Shown: positions 30,547-39,989, counted from the stretch's first letter. The stretch: DNA of 43,036 bases from Nocardiopsis alkaliphila YIM 80379 (GCF_000341005.1 NZ_ANBD01000116.1:1-43036); one strand, 5' to 3'. The notes: generated by a model not told the origin, from the sequence alone. Program-made: numbers and translations.

Positions 30547-32331
30547 TTGTTCACCAGGCCTGACGGCTCCTTCGACGACGAGCGCAGCGCTCTCTATCCG
30601 AAGTTGGCCAAGTACAGCGACCCTCTCAAATCCCCCGAGCGTGAGATCGTCGGTCGCGAATATGAGATTTCCCAGCTCATGGCTGCTATGTCTCGGCCTG
30701 AACTGTGCAACGCTCTTTTGCTGGCCCCTCCCGGATCGGGCAAGACCGCATTGGTTCAGGCAGCCATGGTGGTGGACTCCAAGCGGGTCTATCTGGAAGT
30801 GGACCTGGCTCGAATGATCTCCGGTCTGAGTACCCCCGACGAGATGGCGGCACTGCTCAAGGGCCTGTTCGACGAAGCTGAACGGTTCAGCGTCGAAGAA
30901 CAAGTGGAACTAGTGCTGTTCATCGACGAGTTCCACCAAGTAGTCCAACTCAGCTCCGCCTCCGTCGAGGCGCTCAAACCGGTGCTGGCGGCCTCTGGTT
31001 CACGTGGTATCCGGGTCATCGCGGCTACCACGTTCGACGAGTTCCATAAGTACGTAGCACCGAACCAACCGCTCATGGAACGTCTCCAACGCATCAACGT
31101 GAGTCCACCTGACCAAAGGACCACGATTGAAATCCTCAAGGGAATGGCCCGGCGTTACGAGGTGGAAGATCAGTTCTACGACGACCACCTTTTCGAACTG
31201 ATCTACGATTACACCAACCGGTACATTCCAGCTTCGACCCAGCCCCGCAAGTCGATCCTGGTACTGGACTCGATGGTGGGTTGGCATCGCTACAGCGGAC
31301 GCCCGATGGACCGCGCCCTACTGGCCGACGTCCTCATGGAATCAACCAACGTCAACGTAGCCTTCAGTGTTGACGCGGTGAAAATCAAACAACAACTCGA
31401 CAGTGCGGTGTTCTCCCAGGATTTCGCTACCAGTGTGGTCGCCAAAAGGTTGCAACTATGCGTTGCAGACCTTAACGATAAGACGAAGCCGATGTCTTCC
31501 TTTTTGCTCACCGGCTCAACTGGCACAGGAAAAACCGAGCTCACCAAACAGCTCGCTAAATTGCTGTTCGGTGACGACCAACGCCACCTTATCCGGTTTG
31601 ACATGTCCGAGTTCGCGCGCGAAGAGTCTCTGGATCTGTTCCGCTCGGAACTGACCAAGCGCGTATGGGACATGGGACATGCTGTTCTACTCTTCGATGA
31701 GATCGAAAAGGCTGCCTCAGCTATTACAAGAGTTCTTCTCCAAGTACTCGATGACGGCAGGCTTTCTGATGACAACGGCCGCCAGGTATCGTTCCTCAAC
31801 ACCTACATCGTTCTCACTACCAACGCGGGATCAGAGATTTACGAAACGATCGCCCAGTACAACGTGGACGATAGCGGGTCGGGCAAGGAATTGTTAGAAA
31901 AAATGAAGGAGATCCGCAGGTCGATCTCCACCACTCAGGGTGATAACAAGTTTCCGCCCGAACTGCTGGGACGAATCGACGCTATCGTCCCTTTCCAGCC
32001 GCTCTCACGCGAGACACAACGAAAGATCGTCAAAAACAAGCTTCGTGAGATGCGCCGCGAAATCATGGTCAAACATGGGGTTCGGGTCGAGATCGCTGAA
32101 CGGGTACTCCAATACCTTATCGACGACCACGGGGACACCGACTCCAACGCCGGAGGCGCTCGTGCGGCGATCTCGAAGATGACCGAAGAGGTCACCACTT
32201 CCCTCGCCGCCTTCATCAACGCCCACCCTTATGAACGAGTCCTACGGGTGGACGTACGCGGGACGATGCGTAGCGAGGACAAGGGGCTGCGCAAGAGTGA
32301 CTCCTATGTCGAGGTGACCGCGGCCCGGTAA
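30547..32331 (+). CDS. Clp-like double AAA+ ATPase of the T4SS locus
   Basis: The 594-residue protein has two AAA+ modules of the ClpA/B/C type. Module 1: Walker A APPGSGKT (60-67), Walker B LFIDEFHQ (124-131), sensor IRVIAATT. Module 2: Walker A GSTGTGKT (323-330), Walker B LLFDEIEK (381-388), LLQVLDDGRLSDDNGR, TNAGSE, PPELLGRIDAIVPF and the sensor-2 GGAR. It lacks the Clp N-domain and middle domain. The second-module pore segment (APPGYVGYEEGGQL in Clp proteins) is replaced by a short stretch after FDMSEFAREES, and the first-module pore loop is also not recognisable, so normal substrate threading is doubtful. The in-frame TAG before TTG 30547 forces this start. First gene of the block leading to VirD4; a candidate assembly or energising motor. 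Confidence 0.85.
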   Translation: MFTRPDGSFDDERSALYPKLAKYSDPLKSPEREIVGREYEISQLMAAMSRPELCNALLLAPPGSGKTALVQAAMVVDSKRVYLEVDLARMISGLSTPDEMAALLKGLFDEAERFSVEEQVELVLFIDEFHQVVQLSSASVEALKPVLAASGSRGIRVIAATTFDEFHKYVAPNQPLMERLQRINVSPPDQRTTIEILKGMARRYEVEDQFYDDHLFELIYDYTNRYIPASTQPRKSILVLDSMVGWHRYSGRPMDRALLADVLMESTNVNVAFSVDAVKIKQQLDSAVFSQDFATSVVAKRLQLCVADLNDKTKPMSSFLLTGSTGTGKTELTKQLAKLLFGDDQRHLIRFDMSEFAREESLDLFRSELTKRVWDMGHAVLLFDEIEKAASAITRVLLQVLDDGRLSDDNGRQVSFLNTYIVLTTNAGSEIYETIAQYNVDDSGSGKELLEKMKEIRRSISTTQGDNKFPPELLGRIDAIVPFQPLSRETQRKIVKNKLREMRREIMVKHGVRVEIAERVLQYLIDDHGDTDSNAGGARAAISKMTEEVTTSLAAFINAHPYERVLRVDVRGTMRSEDKGLRKSDSYVEVTAAR

Positions 32332-32438
32332 GGAGATCGCCGGAGGAGGCAAGGTCTCATCAGGCCGAAAGTGCCTCTACAAAGGCTGATGAAAAAGCTG
32401 GTTCGATACGTCTGGTACGGATGAGAGAGGGTGTGCCG

Positions 32439-34676
32439 ATGGGATTCCTCGATGGCATGCGAAAGAAGGGGGCGGTCGATGACACGTCCTCCACCGGTCC
32501 GAAATCGAGCGCCTCGCAGAGCGGCGACGGCAAGAGACGCGCCAAACGACGAAAGCCCGAGGAGATGCTGGCCAGTGTGGTGCGAGAGAGCACCGTCAAC
32601 GCCGTCATCGACCTGCTCGGACAGAACGATCCCTTCGTTCTCCCCGGCGGCAACTCCTGGGTCGCCTTGGCCTTGCCGGTGGAGCACATCGGCGGGTTGA
32701 ACAAAAAGCAGCAGAAGGACGAAGCCAAGGGCTCGCTCATCGAGCTGATCAACAACGACCTCATCCAGGCCATCACCACTCGCTACCTCCTCGACCGGGA
32801 GATCCTGGGAATCATCCCCACTCCCCGGACCCTGGAACGTATGGAAGAGTATTCGCTGCTCACCAACGCCAGGTACCACTGGATGGTGCTGAGTCCGAGC
32901 TCGGATGGCCAAGAGCTGGTGGTCAGCCCCATCAACGACAAGGAGGTCGGTTACGCCGACGCGGTGGCCGTCGCCAACGGCAGCCGCGACTTGACCGACT
33001 ACTTGCCGCACGTGTGGGCCTGGACCCAGGCCATCGACGACCCCGCCACCCCCTCGAACGCCACGGGCGTCACCGAGGCGGGCCCGCTTCCCCACATCGA
33101 CGCCACGGGCCCTGGTGAAGACGGTGGCGACCGCGTGGCCACCCCCATCGACGACGGTTCTCCCTTGACGGACGCGGCGCGCCCGGAGGTCGAGGAGGGT
33201 CTCGACGACGAACCGAACGAGGCCCCCTCGCTCGGCGAGGACTGGCTGGGTTACGAGGAACCCGAGGAGCCGCTCAGCGGGGAGGCCGATGAGGGCGTGG
33301 ACCAGTGGGTCTCCGACGACCTCGGTGGTGTTGAAGCGGTCGAATACGATGAGGACGACCACGGGGAGGAAGAGCCCGGCCCCCGGACGCGGTACGTGGA
33401 ACACAATCGGGACCGAGAGTTCACCGAAGAGCAGGTTCGTGCCACCATCGCACGGCGTTTCCTATCCGAGGACTTGGACCTCGAGGTCGCCCTCGACGAA
33501 TTCGAGGCCACGTTCAACACCCAGGCCCCGGCGATACGACTGGAACCGGGTGGCAAGGCCACCGACTGGCTCGGCGAACAGGTCTCCTTGCTGGCCGACC
33601 AGGCCAACTCCGAGTTGGAAAGACTCCACCACGACCATCGCGAAGAACTACGCAACCTCTTCGTCGAGACGATGAGCCTGCACGCCGAGTCGGTCATGCG
33701 GGCGGTGGACGAACAGCGTGAAGGTTCGATCTACCACATGCTCTTGGCCGCTGCCGAGAAGGAGCACGGCGAGCTCAAGGCCAAGGCGCCCGAGGACATC
33801 AGCAACCGGCGCACCGAGATCACCCGGCATTATGAAAAGGATGCCGATGATCGAGCCGAGATCGCGGCGGCCCAAGCCCGACAGGCCTTCTGGGACAGGA
33901 ATCGTCCGGAGTTCGAGCGCAGAATCGCCGATGTGGCCCTGGAGATCGAGCGTCGAAACGAAGAGCGCTACACCCACCAGCGCCAACTGATGTTGGAAAT
34001 GCGCCGCAAGGACGCGCACACGCGAATGCAGATGGGCGCCACACGCGCCTTCCAATTGCTGTCGGAGCGTGAAGCAGTCCATCGCGAAGCCGAGATGGAG
34101 TTGTTCGATCGCTGGAACGTGAAGATCACGCGTTACATCGACGATAATCGAAAACAGGATATCGCCCGCGCCGAGGCACTGGCCGAACAACTGAAATTGG
34201 ACACCAGTATCGAGAAGATGAAAGCCGAGCACGCTCAGCGAGCAGAAGAACTCAAGAGCGAACACGAGGCTCAGATACGCAGACTACAAGGCGAACTGAG
34301 CAGGCTGACATCCGAACTGGAACGCAACCGTGAACAGGCCGCTGCTCGGATTCGTGAACGCGAGGAATCCTGGCAGCACAAATCCCAAGCCAACAACCAA
34401 ATGTACACCGATCTGGTTGAGAAGACGCGCAGCATGACCAACACCATGCACCAGGAGTACTCAAGCCAACTTGCTGCGCTGGACCGCGCCAACCGCTCCA
34501 GCGCCGAGGAACTGAATCGCATAAACAAGGCCCAGAGTCGCACCAACAAGATCCTCTTCGTTCTCATGGCCGTGATCTCTATGGTGGCCATTGGTGTAGG
34601 AATCATCATCGGGTGGTGGCTCGGGTACGACACCTTCAGCCCTAACGCAATGATTCTCCCAGTGTGGTTCAACTAG
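32439..34676 (+). CDS. Tail-anchored coiled-coil protein of the T4SS locus
   Basis: The 745-residue protein has a basic N-terminus, a folded domain (about 40-200, PEEMLASVVRESTVNAVIDLL, TTRYLLDREILGIIPTPRTLE), an acidic disordered linker (about 200-325), a long helical and coiled-coil region (about 330-700, rich in Glu, Arg, Gln, Ala) and a single membrane helix near the C-terminus (about 708-733, ILFVLMAVISMVAIGVGIIIG) followed by a 12-residue tail. It would be anchored with its bulk in the cytoplasm, possibly as a scaffold or receptor linking the AAA+ protein to VirD4, whose genes flank it. ATG 32439 is chosen (GAGAGGG upstream); ATG 32421 is in frame. I do not recognise a named family. Confidence 0.7.
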   Translation: MGFLDGMRKKGAVDDTSSTGPKSSASQSGDGKRRAKRRKPEEMLASVVRESTVNAVIDLLGQNDPFVLPGGNSWVALALPVEHIGGLNKKQQKDEAKGSLIELINNDLIQAITTRYLLDREILGIIPTPRTLERMEEYSLLTNARYHWMVLSPSSDGQELVVSPINDKEVGYADAVAVANGSRDLTDYLPHVWAWTQAIDDPATPSNATGVTEAGPLPHIDATGPGEDGGDRVATPIDDGSPLTDAARPEVEEGLDDEPNEAPSLGEDWLGYEEPEEPLSGEADEGVDQWVSDDLGGVEAVEYDEDDHGEEEPGPRTRYVEHNRDREFTEEQVRATIARRFLSEDLDLEVALDEFEATFNTQAPAIRLEPGGKATDWLGEQVSLLADQANSELERLHHDHREELRNLFVETMSLHAESVMRAVDEQREGSIYHMLLAAAEKEHGELKAKAPEDISNRRTEITRHYEKDADDRAEIAAAQARQAFWDRNRPEFERRIADVALEIERRNEERYTHQRQLMLEMRRKDAHTRMQMGATRAFQLLSEREAVHREAEMELFDRWNVKITRYIDDNRKQDIARAEALAEQLKLDTSIEKMKAEHAQRAEELKSEHEAQIRRLQGELSRLTSELERNREQAAARIREREESWQHKSQANNQMYTDLVEKTRSMTNTMHQEYSSQLAALDRANRSSAEELNRINKAQSRTNKILFVLMAVISMVAIGVGIIIGWWLGYDTFSPNAMILPVWFN

Positions 34677-34748
34677 ACCCATCAAAACCATGAAGCAGAT
34701 CAACGGTTACATCCAAGGCCCTAACTCCATAACTAGAGGAAACGCCTT

Positions 34749-34777
34749 TTGACACACTCGGAAAAATTATTTGATTT
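34749..34777 (+). promoter_or_regulatory. Candidate promoter of the VirD4-like gene
   Basis: TTGACA (34749-34754), a perfect -35 consensus, is followed after 17 nt by TGATTT (34772-34777), a weak -10, within an AT-rich 157-bp gap. The leader would be about 50 nt. Confidence 0.35.
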
Positions 34778-34833
34778 CCGTTGGGTCAGCAGATTGATCG
34801 ATTTCAAGCGCATGCACCAATGAAAGGCGCACC

Positions 34834-37800
34834 ATGGCCAGGAGAAGTTCTAGCCCTAGATCGGGCGCCTGGGACAAGCTCTCCTCACGCAAAACCAAGG
34901 AGACGAACGCCAACCGCGACGTCTACGAATCTCAGCAGCTCGATCGTTCCCGCATCGAACGTAAGCGAAGTCGTACCTCACGCAGCGTGCTCGCCGTCAC
35001 GGCGAGCATTCTCGTCGCCATGTTGGTGTGGGCCCTGTGGTCGGCGGGTCAGGCCACGGTGAGCATCGTGACCGCCTCCTTCGGTGGGCCCGTGGTCCCC
35101 GACTTCATCGAACGCGAGAGGCTCTCCCCCACCCGGTACTGCTACCACGTCCTGGACGAGACCGGGCAGGTGATGACCGAACGGCCGTGCCACGAGACCG
35201 AGGATGAGGCTCTGGAAGACCCACCTCAGTGGGTACTCGACGACCTGACGGCCCAGCAGAGAGAACTCGACGCCGAACGTGAGGGCCGACCCGACACGCT
35301 CTTGGGCTGGATCCTTCATCTGGACTGGAGCAAGCCGGTCGTCAGTCTCGGCACCGGCCTGGCCCTGTTCGGTGTGCTCTACCCACGCCTCATGCGCAAT
35401 CTGGACTCGCAGAACCTGCTGCACGACACCAGCGACATCAACCAGAACCACGGCGACCAGCACATCGCCCTGCCACAGGAGATCGTGCGCAAGTTCGACT
35501 GGTTCCCCGATGCCGGTGCCCACTCGGGTGTACAGCCCAACTCGATGATCAGCCACGTCATGATCACGAACAAGGGTCTGGCACCGATCCCGGTCGCTCA
35601 ACGCGCGAAGGAAGACGTCCACGACTCCGAGGGCGACATCGAATACCTCCAGGGCGAGATCTTGCGCGATGACGAGGATCAGGCGATCACCAGGAAAATG
35701 CCGTTCATCGACGAGAAGTTCGGCGACGCCCTGTTCGAGGCCTCGGGCCTACCTAAGGACAAGTCCCTCCGTAAACGTTTCGACACCACGAAGATCCCCT
35801 ACAACCCAGATGGCAAGGACCGCGAAAAACTCGGAAAGTACAAGACCGTCGCGGAAATGATCAACGATGACTGGACCTTCCCCGAATATGAGGTCCAGCG
35901 TCCCGCCGGTGCCTACATCGTCGACACCGCCCCGGTCAACACGATGGTCTTGGCCATCACCCGCGCCGGCAAGGGCCAGACCTACATCGAGCCGATGATC
36001 GACATGTGGTTGCGCGAGAAGCAGCCCAACAACATGGTCATCAACGACCCCAAGGGTGAGCTACTGGTCAAGCACTATGTGCGGGCCGCCATGCGCGGCT
36101 TCCAGGTGGTGCAGTTCAACCTCATCAACGCCATGAAGACCGACATCTACAACCCGCTCGGGATGGCGGCGGAAGCGGCACGCGAAGGAGACTCCACCAA
36201 GTGTGCGATGTACATCGAAAACATCGCCGATGTCTTCTTCCCCCTCGACAGCGGCGAGGACCCGGTATGGCCCAACGCCGCCAACAACGCCTTCAAGCGC
36301 GCCGCCTACGGTCTCATCGACTACTACTTGGAAGAAGAGCGTGAACTACGCGCCTACGCCGCCCGGGTGGGCATGGACCCCAAGGTCTTGGAGACCAAAC
36401 TCGATGAGAAATGGGGCAAGGTCACGCTGTACAACTGCTACCAGCTGTTCGTGCAGCTCTCGGCCAAGAAGGTGAAGAACCCGGTCCAACTGGTCGAAGA
36501 GAAGGCCCAAAGAGGCGACTACGGAAACCCCGACGATGGCACGTTCCGTGACGCCGAAGCAGAAGCCGATCTCGAGGAAGCCGAACGCAAGGTTTTCTTG
36601 TGGGAGGGCAAGGAAGAGCTGGACATGCTCACCTTGTTCTTCAATGCTACCAACGCGCTCCCGAACAACTCGATGCGCACCTTGGTCGGCAACGCCGACA
36701 ACGCCCTGCGAGCCATGGGGGCGGCCGAGAAGATGCTCGCGTCCGTGTACGGGATCGCGATCACCGCGATGAGTTTCTTCACCGACCCGACCATCTCCAC
36801 GCTCACCTCGGGCACTCCCAGTCAGAACACCGACCTGGGCGGCCTGAGTTTCCCTCGGCGCATGGGGGTGCGGTTCACCATGAACTACCTCAAGCGCGAC
36901 CACCTGATCGGCTCCCAGGCCAAGTGGGACGCCTACTCCGACCCCATGTTCACGGAGGCGTTGGGCGCGGACTTCGAACACGAGGACATCGTCTCCCGCG
37001 AAGGTTGGGCCCGCTTCTACTTCAAGGGCAAGTTCAGCAGCGATGTCGCCTACATCCGGCTGCGTCTGTTGAACCCGCAGAGCGGCATGCTGATCCGAAC
37101 CTTCTACTTCAAGTTCACCAAGGACTACCAGACCTCACTCAACGGCCGATTCTTCATCACCGACCCGGTCACCGACCAAAAGATCGTACGTAACGGCATT
37201 CTGCTGGAGCTGAAGAAAACCGATGACGGTTCCTTCGAACCGGGCCACACCACCTACCCCCAGGTGCGACTGACCAACATCACCGGGGACCTTCCTCAAA
37301 AGGAAATGAGCCAGGCCAACGCCATCGTGCAGACCATGGTGCGCTATTCGGAGCAACCCAAGGCGGTTTTCTTGGTGACGCCGCCGCACCTGATGAAGTA
37401 CGCCAAACTCATCCTGATCCTGATCAAGCAGCTCGTCGATTTGAACTTCGACAAGTCGTACATGACCAAGGAGAACCAAAAACCGCTCTACAAAACCCGA
37501 TTCATGCTCGATGAGCTCGGCAACCTCCAATCCGAGGGCCATGGAATCTCCGGGTTCGAGACGATGCTCTCCATCGGCCTGGGCCAAGACCAGCAGTTCA
37601 CGCTCATCCTCCAGACCCTGCAGCAGCTGCGTGACGTCTACGGTGAGAGCGTGGACAAGATCGTGCAGGGCAACACCTCCAACATCGTCTTTCTCAAGAG
37701 CACTGACGACTCGATGCTCGAGACGTTGGAAAAGATGTCGGGGAAACGCCACACCACCTACATGGATTCCAAGACCGTGACCCAGGACAAGGGTCGGCTG

Positions 37801-38838
37801 ATCAAGGGTACGAACGTGGAGAGCAAGGTCTCCTACACCATGTCGACCAGGGAAGAGCCGGTCATCAGCTACAACGACTTGGCATTCATCTCCGAACGCA
37901 ACTCGATCGTGTTCCGAGCGGGAGACCCGCCCGTGTGGAATCGCAACGAGATGATCCTGCCGATGAGTTGGCGATTGTTCAAAGACACGATCACGCACCC
38001 TGGCCATGACTACACGCTCCAGACCATTCCCACACTGTCCAGCGCGGTGGACTTCGACGTACGCATGAACCAGCCCGATTTCGAGGCGATGCTGGCCAAG
38101 CGCATGCAGCAGGCCGAACTGGCCGTGGAGTGCCGTGAAAAGCACAAGGCGGCACATGGCCTTTCCGAGGCCGACATCGCACGATTGGACCCCGACACCT
38201 ACGCCAACGAGGTCATGGAACTCGTGGACGCGGCACGCGGTGAGGAGTACGCCCAAGAGCAGGGCCTGAGTGGTTCCGCCGAAGTCGACCCCGAGGACCT
38301 GCAGGGCGTCATCGACATGGACGACATGGACTGGGAGTACGACCAGGCCCTGCAACAGTTCGTCGACATCCAGCAAACACGGATGGACGAGTTCCGGATG
38401 AAGCGCTACGCCGACAGACTGATCAGTCGTGACATGTTGGTCCACTTCTCCTCCGATCCTGAACGGCCTCACGCAGGCGCACTGGATGGTCCGTTGGACG
38501 GACAGATCATCGAGGCGTACAAGAGGGCGCGGTCGGCACTGGAACAGGACGGCGACCACTTCTCCACGGGCGTCGACGGCTCCCTGCGCAGTGCCGACGG
38601 CTCGACGGTCTACATCTCCCCCCAGGACGAGTCCGAGGCGATGCGACGACTCCAGCAGGCCAACGAACGCGATGGGGAACGGGTGTTCTTCGAGGATCCC
38701 GAGCAGTTGGCCGACCTGCACGGCTTCCGTGTTCACGGAGCGTTCTACGAATTCCTCGCCGAGAAGAACGGTTGGCAGGACTTGGCCCGCGGTGAGTTCG
38801 ACCAGGCCATGGCCGATGTCATGAGAGAGCAAGGGTAG
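34834..38838 (+). CDS. VirD4/TraG-type coupling ATPase, unusually large
   Basis: Coupling proteins bring substrates to a T4SS at the expense of ATP. This 1334-residue protein has a basic N-terminus, membrane helices at about 50-72 and 168-187 with an external loop between, then the VirD4 ATPase: Walker A ITRAGKGQT (375-383), the NDPKGEL strand (404-410), FNLINAMKTDIYNPLG (the family's F-N-P/Y-N-P-L region), and Walker B MLDELGNL (891-898) followed by the LILQTLQQLRDVYG sensor motif. The segment between Walker A and B is about 500 residues, far longer than in typical VirD4, so an insertion (about 480-860) is likely, perhaps an all-alpha or substrate-binding domain. A C-terminal acidic region (1090-1334) may bind substrates. 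Unlike the VirB4-like protein, its nucleotide-binding motifs look intact. AAAGG precedes ATG 34834. Confidence 0.9.
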   Translation: MARRSSSPRSGAWDKLSSRKTKETNANRDVYESQQLDRSRIERKRSRTSRSVLAVTASILVAMLVWALWSAGQATVSIVTASFGGPVVPDFIERERLSPTRYCYHVLDETGQVMTERPCHETEDEALEDPPQWVLDDLTAQQRELDAEREGRPDTLLGWILHLDWSKPVVSLGTGLALFGVLYPRLMRNLDSQNLLHDTSDINQNHGDQHIALPQEIVRKFDWFPDAGAHSGVQPNSMISHVMITNKGLAPIPVAQRAKEDVHDSEGDIEYLQGEILRDDEDQAITRKMPFIDEKFGDALFEASGLPKDKSLRKRFDTTKIPYNPDGKDREKLGKYKTVAEMINDDWTFPEYEVQRPAGAYIVDTAPVNTMVLAITRAGKGQTYIEPMIDMWLREKQPNNMVINDPKGELLVKHYVRAAMRGFQVVQFNLINAMKTDIYNPLGMAAEAAREGDSTKCAMYIENIADVFFPLDSGEDPVWPNAANNAFKRAAYGLIDYYLEEERELRAYAARVGMDPKVLETKLDEKWGKVTLYNCYQLFVQLSAKKVKNPVQLVEEKAQRGDYGNPDDGTFRDAEAEADLEEAERKVFLWEGKEELDMLTLFFNATNALPNNSMRTLVGNADNALRAMGAAEKMLASVYGIAITAMSFFTDPTISTLTSGTPSQNTDLGGLSFPRRMGVRFTMNYLKRDHLIGSQAKWDAYSDPMFTEALGADFEHEDIVSREGWARFYFKGKFSSDVAYIRLRLLNPQSGMLIRTFYFKFTKDYQTSLNGRFFITDPVTDQKIVRNGILLELKKTDDGSFEPGHTTYPQVRLTNITGDLPQKEMSQANAIVQTMVRYSEQPKAVFLVTPPHLMKYAKLILILIKQLVDLNFDKSYMTKENQKPLYKTRFMLDELGNLQSEGHGISGFETMLSIGLGQDQQFTLILQTLQQLRDVYGESVDKIVQGNTSNIVFLKSTDDSMLETLEKMSGKRHTTYMDSKTVTQDKGRLIKGTNVESKVSYTMSTREEPVISYNDLAFISERNSIVFRAGDPPVWNRNEMILPMSWRLFKDTITHPGHDYTLQTIPTLSSAVDFDVRMNQPDFEAMLAKRMQQAELAVECREKHKAAHGLSEADIARLDPDTYANEVMELVDAARGEEYAQEQGLSGSAEVDPEDLQGVIDMDDMDWEYDQALQQFVDIQQTRMDEFRMKRYADRLISRDMLVHFSSDPERPHAGALDGPLDGQIIEAYKRARSALEQDGDHFSTGVDGSLRSADGSTVYISPQDESEAMRRLQQANERDGERVFFEDPEQLADLHGFRVHGAFYEFLAEKNGWQDLARGEFDQAMADVMREQG

Positions 38839-38852
38839 CCACGGCAAGAGCC

Positions 38853-38888
38853 GGTGAGGGGAGCGCGGTCGATCGAGCTCCCCTCACC
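38853..38888 (+). terminator. Stem-loop after the VirD4-like gene
   Basis: GGTGAGGGGAGC (38853-38864) and GCTCCCCTCACC (38877-38888) are perfect 12-bp inverted copies with a 12-nt loop, 14 bp after the stop codon. No U-tract follows. Confidence 0.75.
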
Positions 38889-39271
38889 CGCCCGCAAGCC
38901 TTGGCGGACGAGTCCAGAGCAGGGCTGTTCCAGACTCGGAGACGGTCGGCGTCAGCATGTGTTCCGACACGGTGCCCGTACGTCGACGTGGGGATGGCTG
39001 AAAAGTCGCCATCGAACCGCGACCGGTCAGACGACTCCTGGTTCGGCGCGAAGAGTCGATGACTTCCGCCGGCGAATCCGGACGAGCGAAGACCTCGCCC
39101 CTTGGATCCTTTCAAGCACGCTACCGGGGCCTCCCCACACTCCTGAACGGCTTGGCCGGCATCGCTCACCGAGGATGGAAAGATCCTGATCCCGGCCGAA
39201 CAGCCAGGCTTCTCCATTGACAGCAAACCTTAGGATGGTTTCCGAATCAGCCTGCATATGAGGAGAAAAAC
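38889..39271. other. Intergenic region before the small membrane protein gene
   Basis: No gene is supported. Near its end, TAGGAT (39231-39236) resembles an actinomycete -10 element about 36 bp before the next start. A TTGACA at 39217-39222 is too close to pair with it. Confidence 0.4.
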
Positions 39272-39538
39272 ATGCCCCCCAACCGAGTCAGAACTCTCAA
39301 CCTACGTCGTTTTCTTGGCGCGTGTATCGCCTTAGCGATGCTGTGGGGTTTGTTCTGGCTGTTATTCCTGTCCGGGTTGACAGATCCGTTGTTGGAATTG
39401 GCCCGTCCCGGCTTCGATTATTTGATCGCGATGGTCAATGAGCCACTGGGGATCGACTGGGGCGGACGACTACTGGCCATTGCCGTGATCGCCATCCCTC
39501 ACCTTCTTGTGCTGCTCTTCATCTTCGACCAGAACTAG
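39272..39538 (+). CDS. Small two-helix membrane protein
   Basis: The 88-residue product has a basic N-terminus (MPPNRVRTLNLRRFLG), a membrane helix (about 13-34, CIALAMLWGLFWLLFLSGL), a short loop and a second helix (about 66-84). GAGGAG ends 5 nt before the ATG. It has its own terminator and probably its own promoter, so it is monocistronic. Size and topology resemble small T4SS inner-membrane subunits, but also many unrelated proteins; function unknown. Confidence 0.7.
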   Translation: MPPNRVRTLNLRRFLGACIALAMLWGLFWLLFLSGLTDPLLELARPGFDYLIAMVNEPLGIDWGGRLLAIAVIAIPHLLVLLFIFDQN

Positions 39539-39547
39539 TGCCGTAGA

Positions 39548-39585
39548 AAGGGACATCAGGGGGTTCTCTCCTCCTGATGTCCCTT
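39548..39585. terminator. Strong bidirectional stem-loop
   Basis: AAGGGACATCAGG (39548-39560) and CCTGATGTCCCTT (39573-39585) are perfect 13-bp inverted copies with a 12-nt loop, 10 bp after the small membrane protein gene and downstream of the converging gene at 39699. It likely ends both transcripts. Confidence 0.85.
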
Positions 39586-39698
39586 CCCGGCCTTCTTTCG
39601 GCGTCGGCAGGTTCTGAACCCACGGTCAGAGAAGATAGGATGACAGGTCGAACGTTTCACTCGAGGCTCTTGGGACCCGGTGCGGAGCAACCACTCTA

Positions 39699-39932
39699 CT
39701 AAGACTCACCGCTCTCGATCTCGAGCCTGGGCGTACGCCCGTTCTGGCCCTGATCGAGCATCTTCTGTTCCGCGGGCCAGTCCGTCTCGGCAGCCCGTTG
39801 CATGTCCCAGCCGATGCCACCCTCCCGCGCGATGCGCTCCGCTGCGTCCCTTTCCATCTTCTCCCATAGCTCATCATCTTCACCCGGCACGAAGCCGAGA
39901 ACTCTCTTGAGAACTTCTTCAAAGGGTTCCAT
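39699..39932 (-). CDS. Small acidic hypothetical protein
   Basis: This 77-residue protein is mostly helical and acidic (FEEVLKRVLGFVPGEDDELWEK, then MERDAAERIAREGG), with a polar disordered C-terminus. AAAGGCGGCAGG immediately precedes ATG 39932, a convincing ribosome site. It follows the 613-residue gene by 57 bp on the same strand and may be co-transcribed. No DNA-binding motif is recognised; an adaptor or small chaperone role is conceivable but unsupported. Confidence 0.65.
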   Translation of the reverse strand: MEPFEEVLKRVLGFVPGEDDELWEKMERDAAERIAREGGIGWDMQRAAETDWPAEQKMLDQGQNGRTPRLEIESGES

Positions 39933-39989
39933 CCTGCCGCCTTTCCCTCTTCTGATAATGCTCGATGTTCATCTTGTGGGGACTGTTAC

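Noticed and set aside
37135..38847. Open frame of 570 codons on the minus strand
   Set aside because: It is antisense to the end of the VirD4-like gene, which has clear Walker motifs in its own frame.
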